This document shows, piece by piece, positions 41,412-48,684 of a stretch of 48,684 nucleotides of DNA. Position 1 is the stretch's first letter; the number at the start of each line of letters is the position of its first letter. Made by a program: the position numbers and the translations under genes. Source of the DNA: Spirochaetales bacterium (GTDB lineage Bacteria; Spirochaetota; Spirochaetia; SZUA-6; JAFGRV01); the NCBI GenBank assembly GCA_016937215.1, contig JAFGWI010000004.1, positions 1 through 48,684 of the forward strand, given 5' to 3'. The notes under the pieces were generated by a model that saw only the letters and a list, made by a program, of their open reading frames with translations, made no database searches and had not been told where the DNA came from.

Positions 41412-44400
41412 TAATCCCCAAACTAAAAAAAACAATTTTTATGATCAAGGATTTTTCTCAGCTCTGATGAATGAAGCTCGCGAGGCTATGAACAATATTG
41501 ATGAATCAAGAGCCCCGGGGCTTGAAGAGGCGTCACAGCAGCAACTCCGTAACCAGGGGCGAGAAACACTTGAGGCTTTATTGGTTTCTTCGGGAATGAG
41601 AGATCCTGAAGAGGTATATATCAATCCTGATATTGAGTTGTACGATGAAAATGGAGCACCCGATGAGGATAAGCGTGATGCTTTACTTAAAAGCATGGTC
41701 GGTCATGTTGCTTTTAATCAGTCTCAATGGATATTTTATCCGACAACTTCCAAAATGACACGTTTAACTGAAAAGGCCATGGAAGAGAATGGTCATGATT
41801 TTATACATATGCTTCCTTTTGAAAAAAGAAGGGAACATAAGGCCAAGAAGGATTTAAAAAATAAGGATTCTTCGGTGGTGCAGACCTATTTGTATCCTGA
41901 TGGGACGGCTTCAAATAAATGGTATCCTGAAAAGGGAACGCTTAGTTTTGAACGTTTGGGCTTTAAGAGTGGTTTTGATTTTCAGGCGAAATACGACCCC
42001 AATAAAGGTATTGAAAAGAAAACCTGGCAGGCTGGTTTTAATTCAGAAGGTGAGTGGGAAAAATTTGAAAAGCAAAGTATTGTAAGGCCTGCTGAATTAA
42101 ATCGCAGCGATGCTGACACTGTTAAATTGATGTTTTTAGAAGGTAACCAAGCCTGGCTTTTTGATGAAAAGGGTGTTTTCACCGAAAATCAGGTTACAGA
42201 ATATTTTGATGTTCGCGGAAATCTCTACGGGGCAACACAGGTAGACGCGGCAGAAACCGCTTCCAGGATTTCCAGCCAGTTAGCTGAAATGGGCGTGACA
42301 GGTATTGCCGGTATTGTGTCCAAAAATACTGGCGAAGCTGATAAGGAACGCATTCTCTCTTTATTTAAAAATTATGTGAGTGATAAAACCGGTTTTTATT
42401 CGCCAAAGGATGAAGAACCAAGGCAAAAACTGGAGGAAGCCGAGCTTCGTGCTCAGAATAATGAGCTTAATGTGGCTGTTTTGGCCAACGCGGTCACTGC
42501 CGCGCGGATTGGTCTTTCCGGAGAAGAATATGTTGATCTAATGCAGGGAAAAATAAAGGAAGCTCCTGTTCCCCTGAATATTTTTGATGGCAAAGAAACC
42601 ATGGACCTGGTGTTGGTATCTCCTGAATTGAATTTGCAGCCTGAGGAAAGAGACAAAATCAAGGATTATCTTATTGGCCAGGATATTGGACAAGAAAAAT
42701 TACAGAAAGTAAGTAATGCTGTTGTCAATCTTTTAAAAAGCCGTGACACGCTTTTTTCAGATGGTGAACATCCCGAGGCATTGGATATAGTAAAGCAGGT
42801 TGTTGAATACAGCTTGAAAGAAAAGCCCTTTAATGACAAGCTCTTGATTACTCGTAATCTCAAGGATTTTATACTTGATCAAGAGAATGATTCTGCTAAG
42901 GATATCAATAAATCAATTGATACGAAAAATTTTCGTGACAGATTATCCGGTGAAAATACTTTTATAAAGGATTCATCAGCTGTTAGTTATAATCTTTTTG
43001 ATGCCAAGGAAAGGCAAAACTGGATTAGTGAAGAATTGATTCACTTGGTGCCAGAAGGGACAATTGAGGAAATTGAAAAGGTTATTGATCAATTAAATGT
43101 TGATCATAAGGACGCCATAAAAATGAATAAACCATTACGGCAAAGTTTTCTGAACTATAAAAATATTGCCCAGGGAAGCGGGATAAGACCGGCAGAGATT
43201 CCGCTTATGGTTAAGGCGATTGTTGCTGAAGAGCCGGAAGCGGAGCATTATGCTAACAAAAATTTGATTATTGAAAAAAAATGGTCTGATGTTTTTCAGA
43301 CAGCCATGGTGGTGAATCCTCTTGATAAAGTGAACACAAGAGCTGAGCTTGATTTTGATCAGGTGGCATTCAGTGCGGATAGTGATATTGAAATTCAAAC
43401 AGGCAAGAATATTTTTACAAGTCAGGAAGAATTGGAATACATCCTGGCACAGCCGGATTTGGGCTTGAGCCAGGATGAAAGCGATGATATTAAGAATTTA
43501 TTAATGCAGCACAAGGTTCCTGTTCAGGATCAGCAGGGTGTGAGCAATGCTATTGTTAATCTTTTAAGCAATCGTCAGGATTTGTTTTCTCATCAGGAGC
43601 TTTTGTCTCCCCGTGATATTGTTAAAGGTGTAATCGACTTTAACAAGGAAAAAGGAATGGAAGGAGGAACCTTTATCATCAGTTCTCGTTTGAAGGAATT
43701 TATTGAGGATTATGATAAGGCTGGTTCTACTTTGACAAGAAACAGCAAGATTGAGATAAACAACACTAATCTGGCTTCCATGATGAATCAAGCACCCTTT
43801 GGTCTGGAACAAAAAGGTACTCAATATAATTTATTTCAAGAAGAAGAGCGAAAAAAATGGATTAATGAGGAACTGGTGTATTTAATTCCTTCATCCTCTC
43901 TGGACTTAGTGAATAATGAAATTGCTAAATTAAACATAACACAGGCGGATGGGGAAGAATTGAGTCGCAGAATACGCCATGCCTTTCAGAATTACAAGAG
44001 CATCGCTCAGAGTACGGGAACTCGGCCAATAGAAATTCCGGCCATGGTCAAAGCCCTTTTCGATGGTCCAGATACGCCCTTAGCTGCAAAATATTTGAAT
44101 AAATCGGTTTCTGTTGAAACCAATAGTGATGATTTATTCAAATCAGCAATGGATTCTAATCCTCATTTTAGGAAAATAGGTCAAGGGGACCTTCAAAAGG
44201 ACAGTTTGTTAAAGTTTTTAGGCGATGAATTACGGGAAAAATCTTTGACTGGTGAAAAGTCGGTTTCTGCCATGGAAGTGATTGGTGTTAAAAGCAGCGA
44301 GGATCTTAATCAATTTGTTTATTCAGTGACTTCAGTTGATGAGGAAATGCTGATTCCAGAAGGCTTTGATAGCCAGATAGCCTCAGTTCACAGAATAATG

Positions 44401-45483
44401 AACCAAGCTCGTGTTCCGCTTTCTCAGAGTTTAAAATTTAAAAGCAATGTTGAATCCTTAATAAAAAATTACTTTAACTCCATTGGCCAGGGCTCTCCTG
44501 GAAAGAGAAAATCCTCTCTGAGCTCCCAACCACTTGACCAGGCAATAAAAAATATGATCAACCAGGTTGGTGGTTCTTTTGGACAGGATGTTGATGGTGT
44601 GGCCAAAACATCGGATAATTCTGTTGGAGGAAATGTTAATCTAAATTCTGATCAGTATAATACTCTTTTAGATAATGCTTTATTACAGCTTGGAATAAAC
44701 ACTGATCAAGGAGCCATTATTAAAAAATCTATCAGCTCGACATTGGCGATATCATCGAAAGTTAAACCATTGGTTTTTCATACAAGTAAAAGTGAAATCC
44801 CTTCGACGCGTCAAAAAATTCTATCGACTCAAAGGAATTCTGGTGTTGTTACGGCAAATAACCCTCCCTTAACACCTTTGAGTTACGCCATTAGGACTGC
44901 TCCAAATGGCAAAGAGGTAAATTATTTTGGCAATGGCCTTTTGTCACAAATAAAGAATGCAGGCAATGCTTGGAATGTAGAGGATTTAGGTTCAAACCTT
45001 CCAGCCAATTTTATTGAAAATATGGGACAGGCTGAATTGGAAAAGATGATTGTGGAAAATCATTCAAATCTCTTTAATCAAAGCTCAGGAAATATGGAAT
45101 TTGCTTCTTCCTTTAAATATTTAGGCGGGCCCTTTGGTATTCTTCCTAATCAGTCTCAGATGTCAAGGCAGTCTATGACCGGCCAAGTTCCCTATGCAAT
45201 AAATCAGAGCATTATCAATAAGCAATTCAAACAAATGCAAAAACTCAGTTCTGCTTTAAGTGCTGAAGAAAAGCGAATGGCCCGGATTAACGCTAATTAT
45301 GAAGCGGATAAAAAGAGTATTGAGACGAGTGAGGTCAAGGCTCCTCAGAAAATGCTGGCTAAAAGTCAGAACTCCGAGGCTGGGGGCGCTGGAAACGCAA
45401 AGGGGAAGGCTTCTGATGATTATGCTATTGATAAATTCAGGGATGATGTATTACGGGAAATCAAAGATGACTGTGATTTATAA
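41401..45483 (+). CDS. 1360-aa internally duplicated protein, tape-measure candidate
   Basis: A long, largely helical soluble protein without a signal peptide or clear membrane segment. Two related blocks, about 401-640 and 678-921, share VSNAVVNLL/VSNAIVNLL, RDTLFS/RQDLFS, the NYKxIAQ...RPxEIPxMVKA segment and a terminal NP. A weaker third partial block is near 970-1030. The C-terminus (about 1080-1360) is low-complexity and Gln/Asn/Ser-rich. Its place directly behind the chaperone pair is where phages encode the tape measure. It could instead be a large cargo protein. Low hydrophobicity argues against a classical phage tape measure. No direct family match. Confidence 0.55.
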   Translation: MPNNNPQTKKNNFYDQGFFSALMNEAREAMNNIDESRAPGLEEASQQQLRNQGRETLEALLVSSGMRDPEEVYINPDIELYDENGAPDEDKRDALLKSMVGHVAFNQSQWIFYPTTSKMTRLTEKAMEENGHDFIHMLPFEKRREHKAKKDLKNKDSSVVQTYLYPDGTASNKWYPEKGTLSFERLGFKSGFDFQAKYDPNKGIEKKTWQAGFNSEGEWEKFEKQSIVRPAELNRSDADTVKLMFLEGNQAWLFDEKGVFTENQVTEYFDVRGNLYGATQVDAAETASRISSQLAEMGVTGIAGIVSKNTGEADKERILSLFKNYVSDKTGFYSPKDEEPRQKLEEAELRAQNNELNVAVLANAVTAARIGLSGEEYVDLMQGKIKEAPVPLNIFDGKETMDLVLVSPELNLQPEERDKIKDYLIGQDIGQEKLQKVSNAVVNLLKSRDTLFSDGEHPEALDIVKQVVEYSLKEKPFNDKLLITRNLKDFILDQENDSAKDINKSIDTKNFRDRLSGENTFIKDSSAVSYNLFDAKERQNWISEELIHLVPEGTIEEIEKVIDQLNVDHKDAIKMNKPLRQSFLNYKNIAQGSGIRPAEIPLMVKAIVAEEPEAEHYANKNLIIEKKWSDVFQTAMVVNPLDKVNTRAELDFDQVAFSADSDIEIQTGKNIFTSQEELEYILAQPDLGLSQDESDDIKNLLMQHKVPVQDQQGVSNAIVNLLSNRQDLFSHQELLSPRDIVKGVIDFNKEKGMEGGTFIISSRLKEFIEDYDKAGSTLTRNSKIEINNTNLASMMNQAPFGLEQKGTQYNLFQEEERKKWINEELVYLIPSSSLDLVNNEIAKLNITQADGEELSRRIRHAFQNYKSIAQSTGTRPIEIPAMVKALFDGPDTPLAAKYLNKSVSVETNSDDLFKSAMDSNPHFRKIGQGDLQKDSLLKFLGDELREKSLTGEKSVSAMEVIGVKSSEDLNQFVYSVTSVDEEMLIPEGFDSQIASVHRIMNQARVPLSQSLKFKSNVESLIKNYFNSIGQGSPGKRKSSLSSQPLDQAIKNMINQVGGSFGQDVDGVAKTSDNSVGGNVNLNSDQYNTLLDNALLQLGINTDQGAIIKKSISSTLAISSKVKPLVFHTSKSEIPSTRQKILSTQRNSGVVTANNPPLTPLSYAIRTAPNGKEVNYFGNGLLSQIKNAGNAWNVEDLGSNLPANFIENMGQAELEKMIVENHSNLFNQSSGNMEFASSFKYLGGPFGILPNQSQMSRQSMTGQVPYAINQSIINKQFKQMQKLSSALSAEEKRMARINANYEADKKSIETSEVKAPQKMLAKSQNSEAGGAGNAKGKASDDYAIDKFRDDVLREIKDDCDL

Positions 45484-45502
45484 TTGTATGGAGTAAAAGA
45501 TT

Positions 45503-46348
45503 ATGTCTAAAATATCCAATTTTAAAGGCGCAGATTCAGGTGACAGACTCGACAAAATGCAGAATAGCGGAGAAGGTGCGAAACAAAACAAAAATGAAGC
45601 TTATAATAAATCCACTGATTCCAATTCGCTTCTGATATTAAATGACAGTGCCAGTGAAAATAAAGCAACCGATTTTTCAATGGGTCTGGATGCGAGTCTA
45701 AAAAATCAATTTGAACGGGCTTTTGATGCTGACTTTTCCAAGGTTCGTATTCATACTGGACGATATGCTAACGAGATTGCCAGTAAAGCTTCGGCAGACG
45801 CGGTGACAGTAGGGCATGATATTTATTTTGCCAGCGGGAATTTCCGTCCTGATACAGAAGAAGGAATTCAGCTTTTAGCCCATGAACTTCAACATGTTAT
45901 CCAAAATCAGGATTCCCGAAGAATGGTATATCTTGAAGATATTTCCATGTTGGAATATGAAGCTTCCAATGCTGCTGACAAATTAAAAAATATGAAACTC
46001 CATGAAATCAGTGGTCCTGTTTTGAATCAATCGGAAAATGCTGTTAAAAATGAAGAAGATATCAATCGAAGCACTGAAAGCCAAAATCAGGACTCAAGTG
46101 CTCCGCGTGATTCTAATGGTTCAAAGGAAAACTTTGAGGATTTTTTAAAAAAGCCAGATGAATCAATTATCCGTTATCATACTGCCAATGGCGAAACTAT
46201 AATCTTGGATTTAAATCAGTATAAAGAAGGGAAAGAACAGGTTCTAAAAGAATTGGAACTTATTTTTGAGGAAAAAAGGAATATTCTTCCAGAAAAAGCC
46301 TATGAGGCTGAACTCCTCAGATTCGTTGATTATATTAACAAAATGTAA
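45503..46348 (+). CDS. eCIS-core (DUF4157) protein, zinc-protease-like
   Basis: A 281-aa protein. Residues about 55-135 match the DUF4157 eCIS-core domain: LDASLKNQFERAFDADFSKV, RIHTGRYANEIA, then GIQLLAHELQHVIQNQ with intact HExxH at 127-131. A polar linker and a small C-terminal helical domain (about 205-281) follow. Such proteins mark eCIS loci and are often linked to toxins or processing. An AT-rich hairpin (46331-46367) overlaps its stop. It is the last gene of the operon. Confidence 0.88.
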   Translation: MSKISNFKGADSGDRLDKMQNSGEGAKQNKNEAYNKSTDSNSLLILNDSASENKATDFSMGLDASLKNQFERAFDADFSKVRIHTGRYANEIASKASADAVTVGHDIYFASGNFRPDTEEGIQLLAHELQHVIQNQDSRRMVYLEDISMLEYEASNAADKLKNMKLHEISGPVLNQSENAVKNEEDINRSTESQNQDSSAPRDSNGSKENFEDFLKKPDESIIRYHTANGETIILDLNQYKEGKEQVLKELELIFEEKRNILPEKAYEAELLRFVDYINKM

Positions 46349-46440
46349 TTCAATTTTTGTTAATATAAGAAATTGCTGGTATTATTTATCGATAGGCTTG
46401 TTTTGAGTTTAAAAAAACAAATTTATATGCTAATGTTCAT

Positions 46441-46566
46441 TTTTCGAGCTAAAATAGTAATTTCTTATATTATAGAGAAATAAAAATGGAGATTTTGCAA
46501 ATCGCAATTTCCTAACTTTGATAATATATGAAATTATCTAAATTCACTGAAGAATGTGGGTAAAGC
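46441..46566 (+). repeat. Family B repeat, short form
   Basis: Shares AATAGTAATTTCTTATATTA, TAGAGAAAT, the GATTTTGCAAATC hairpin and the distal TCTAAATTCACTGAAGAATG with the long copy, but lacks its central roughly 130 bp. It lies between the CIS operon and the leuA promoter. Confidence 0.65.
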
Positions 46567-46601
46567 ATATAAAGAAATCGTAATAAATGCGCAAATATGG
46601 C

Positions 46602-46630
46602 TTGACAGCATGTTTGATTTTGACTATGTT
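46602..46630 (+). promoter_or_regulatory. leuA promoter
   Basis: TTGACA (46602-46607), a 17-bp spacer, then TATGTT (46625-46630). Predicted start about 46637, giving a short leader before the Leu-rich leader peptide. Confidence 0.65.
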
Positions 46631-46658
46631 AAAGTTAATACTGAAGAGCAGAGGGTAT

Positions 46659-46757
46659 ATGATAAATAGCACTTTATTTAAAAGTTCATTAGTGAATCTA
46701 CTTCTTAGCCAACTCCTCCTACTTAACTCTGCGGGCTTCAGATTAATGAAAATCTGA
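46659..46757 (+). CDS. leuL: Leucine-rich leader peptide of the leuA attenuator
   Basis: A 32-codon ORF starting MINSTLFKSS and ending RLMKI, with AGAGGG upstream. It contains 10 Leu codons, including the runs LLL and LLLL in the middle (CTA CTT CTT and CTC CTC CTA CTT). Ribosome stalling on these at low Leu-tRNA would leave the antiterminator segment free to pair. Leader position, codon content and hairpins together are the classical attenuation architecture. Confidence 0.85.
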   Translation: MINSTLFKSSLVNLLLSQLLLLNSAGFRLMKI

Positions 46758-46812
46758 ATTACTTTTTTTGTAAATATAAGCCCGCATTCAAAAGAATGCG
46801 GGCTTTTTTTTT
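46730..46812 (+). promoter_or_regulatory. leuA transcription attenuator
   Basis: TGCGGGCTT (46730-46738, inside the leader peptide) can pair with AAGCCCGCA (46778-46786) to form an antiterminator. Alternatively AAGCCCGCATTC (46778-46789) pairs with GAATGCGGGCTT (46794-46805), a 12-bp stem followed by a T run, as terminator. The two pairings are mutually exclusive. Leu excess should therefore lower leuA transcription. Confidence 0.8.
46778..46812 (+). terminator. Attenuator terminator upstream of leuA
   Basis: 12-bp stem with a 4-nt A loop (46778-46805) and eight or nine T residues. Confidence 0.85.
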
Positions 46813-46855
46813 AAGTGAATGTTAGATTTACTTACATAAATGAAAGGAGCAAGGA

Positions 46856-48502
46856 ATGAAAAAATACCAAGCATTACCACGTGTTGCTATTAGTAACAGA
46901 AAATGGCCAGATAATACCATTACTCGAGAACCAATTTGGTGCAGTGTTGATCTTAGAGACGGGAATCAAGCGCTGGCTATTCCCATGAATGTTGAAAAAA
47001 AGCTGGAGATGTTTCAACTCCTTGTTGATATAGGGTTTAAAGAAATTGAAGTTGGTTTTCCTTCTGCTTCAAAAATTGAATTTGATTTCATAAGGCAGCT
47101 GGTTGATCGAAAAATGATTCCAGATGACGTAACCATACAGGTTCTGACGCAAGCAAGGGAGCATCTTATTCGAAAAACCTTTGAAGCCCTTAAAGGCACC
47201 AAACAGGCCATTGTTCATTTGTATAATTCAACCTCGCCTCTTCAACGCAAGATTACTTTCAATATGAATAAAGAACAGATAAAGAATTTAGCTATTGAAG
47301 GAACACAGTTGGTCAAAAAACTTGTTATGACAATTCCTGAAACCCATATTCGCCTGGAATATTCGCCAGAAAGTTTTTCTGATACTGAAACAGATTATGC
47401 GCTTGAGGTCTGCGAGGCTGTGATGGATGTTTGGGAACCTAAGGAACAAAACAAAATTATACTAAATTTACCGGAAACCGTTGAATGGGGACCTCCGAAT
47501 ATTCATGCTGATCAGGTTGAATGGTTCGCTACTCATTTAAAGGAGCGAGATAAGGCCATTATCAGCTTGCATACCCATAATGATCGCGGTTCAGGTATAG
47601 CCGCATCGGAGTTAGGCTTAATGGCTGGCGCTGATCGTGTGGAAGGAACTCTTTTTGGCAATGGAGAACGCACAGGAAATCTTGATGTGATTACCTTGGC
47701 TTTGAATCTTTTTTCCGATGGTGTCGATATTTCATTGGATTTTCATGATCTACCCCGTATTCGACAAAGCTTTGAACGCTGTACCGGAATGTATGTGCCG
47801 CCTCGCCATCCATATGCAGGCGACCTGGTATTTACCGCGTTTTCGGGTTCGCATCAGGACGCGATAAAAAAAGGAATGGATAGGCGCGGTTCCAATCCAT
47901 CAGATGATTCTCTTTGGGAGGTACCCTATTTACCTATAGACCCCCGTGATATCGGCCGTGATTATGAGGCTATAATCCGGATAAACAGTCAAAGCGGTAA
48001 GGGTGGGGTAGCATATATTCTCTCTCAGAATTTCGGGATCGAAATACCTAAAAAAATGCAACCGGATATTGGTGAAATCGTGAATCGCTATTCCGATGAA
48101 TTAGGAAGGGAACTGGAATCAGAGGAAGTTCATCAATTATTTCTGAAAAATTACATTGTGGAAGATGCTGATTTGTCTCTAAAATCCTTTATCACGCAAA
48201 CCATTAATCGCACAATTCAATGTCAGGCGGAAATCGAATACAAAGGTAAAATAATGACTGTTAAAGGCGAAGGAAAAGGGCCTATTGATTCCTTTGTTCA
48301 TGCCTTGGGTAATGCTAATTTGAAGGATTTCAAGATTATTGATTTTCATGAACAATCTCTTGGTACAGGTTCTGATACTGAAGCCCTTGCTTATATGGAA
48401 TTGCAAACCAGCAAAGGACACGTTTGGGGTGTTGGTATTGATTCCGATATATCAATGGCTGGCTTAAAAGCATTGATTAGCGCCATTAATCGCATGAATT
48501 AA
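46856..48502 (+). CDS. leuA: 2-isopropylmalate synthase, LeuA type 2
   Basis: First committed step of leucine synthesis: acetyl-CoA plus 2-oxoisovalerate to 2-isopropylmalate. At 548 aa it is the long class seen in Actinobacteria and fungi. Motifs: SVDLRDGNQALA (HMGL-like, divalent-metal binding Arg-Asp), LHTHNDRGSGIAASELG with the metal-binding HTH pair, and GNGERTGN. A C-terminal LeuA dimer domain (about 430-548) carries leucine feedback. GAAAGGAG precedes the ATG. It is controlled by an upstream attenuator and followed by a hairpin. Confidence 0.95.
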   Translation: MKKYQALPRVAISNRKWPDNTITREPIWCSVDLRDGNQALAIPMNVEKKLEMFQLLVDIGFKEIEVGFPSASKIEFDFIRQLVDRKMIPDDVTIQVLTQAREHLIRKTFEALKGTKQAIVHLYNSTSPLQRKITFNMNKEQIKNLAIEGTQLVKKLVMTIPETHIRLEYSPESFSDTETDYALEVCEAVMDVWEPKEQNKIILNLPETVEWGPPNIHADQVEWFATHLKERDKAIISLHTHNDRGSGIAASELGLMAGADRVEGTLFGNGERTGNLDVITLALNLFSDGVDISLDFHDLPRIRQSFERCTGMYVPPRHPYAGDLVFTAFSGSHQDAIKKGMDRRGSNPSDDSLWEVPYLPIDPRDIGRDYEAIIRINSQSGKGGVAYILSQNFGIEIPKKMQPDIGEIVNRYSDELGRELESEEVHQLFLKNYIVEDADLSLKSFITQTINRTIQCQAEIEYKGKIMTVKGEGKGPIDSFVHALGNANLKDFKIIDFHEQSLGTGSDTEALAYMELQTSKGHVWGVGIDSDISMAGLKALISAINRMN

Positions 48503-48507
48503 TAATG

Positions 48508-48545
48508 GCTAAGCCCTGATTTTTTATCAGGGCTTAGCTTGTTAT
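48508..48545 (+). terminator. Hairpin after leuA, probable terminator
   Basis: GCTAAGCCCTGAT (48508-48520) and ATCAGGGCTTAGC (48526-48538) form a perfect 13-bp stem with a T5 loop; the following TTGTTATTT tract is only moderately T-rich. Confidence 0.6.
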
Positions 48546-48598
48546 TTATCGTTAATTTTGTATTTTGCTTTATTTTACGCGATTTTCAACCTGATAGC

Positions 48599-48684
48599 CC
48601 ACTTTCCGCACTAAAATAGTAATTTCTTATATTATAGAGAAATAGAAAAGGCGATTTTGCAAATCGCAAATTCTTAACAAAGCA
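48599..48684 (+). repeat. Family B repeat, 5' part, cut by window end
   Basis: Begins CCACTTTCCGCACTAAAATA and carries the GCGATTT/AAATCGC hairpin and TTCTTAACAAAGC, closely matching 20132 onward; continues beyond the window. Confidence 0.7.

Noticed and set aside
21006..46348. Prophage
   Set aside because: No integrase, terminase, portal, capsid or lysis genes; the presence of DUF4157 and duplicate sheath/tube genes fits a CIS rather than a phage.

Overview
This 48.7-kb AT-rich window is from a Gram-negative-type bacterium. Supporting signs are signal peptides, lipoproteins with Cys lipoboxes, a bifunctional penicillin-binding protein, an FeS polyferredoxin membrane protein and leuA under attenuator control. 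The PBP, the DUF4015 glycosidase-like protein and the run of small lipoprotein or membrane genes look spirochaete-like to me. A dockerin protein and several structured dispersed repeats are also seen in poorly characterised candidate phyla, so I do not claim a phylum. No tRNA, rRNA, CRISPR array or transposase gene was found.

Region 1 (1-19131) is a housekeeping and envelope region: a degenerate histidine-kinase/receiver protein, phosphate acetyltransferase, a NapH-like polyferredoxin, a GT-C-like membrane protein, a cNMP-binding-domain protein, a beta-propeller/DUF4015 protein, a possible small RNA of about 100 nt with its own promoter and terminator, a lipoprotein/membrane-protein pair, a dockerin-DUF3237 protein and a class A PBP.

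Region 2 (19133-46348) is a contractile injection system (CIS) locus. It has two sheath and two tube genes, gp25-, gpJ- and gpI-like baseplate proteins, a LysM adaptor, a gp27-like hub and a separate gp5-like spike. It also has two tail-assembly-chaperone-like proteins, a 1360-aa internally duplicated protein in the tape-measure position, and an eCIS-core (DUF4157, HExxH) protein at the end. Two unusual gene sets lie inside the operon. One is a Ycf46-like AAA+ ATPase with DUF1257 (Ycf35), DUF2997 and a small radical-SAM protein. The other is a set of predicted exported or membrane proteins (secreted 434-aa protein, lipoprotein, vWA-TM-zinc-ribbon protein) plus a zinc-ribbon/FHA protein. Together they suggest a CIS that is anchored in or sensed at the envelope, not a plain released particle. 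The chaperone at 40858-41223 ends at a candidate -1 programmed frameshift signal leading into a start-less DUF6760-like frame, as in the lambda G/GT arrangement.

Region 3 (46349-48684) holds leuA behind a textbook leucine attenuator: promoter, Leu-rich leader peptide, alternative hairpins, terminator. A downstream hairpin and a dispersed repeat running off the window follow.

Two dispersed repeat families occupy the non-coding gaps. Family A (about 153 bp, five full or partial copies) has conserved flanks around hairpins of fixed geometry whose stem sequences differ completely but stay complementary. Family B (about 260 bp, four full or partial copies) is a separate AT-rich hairpin-rich element.
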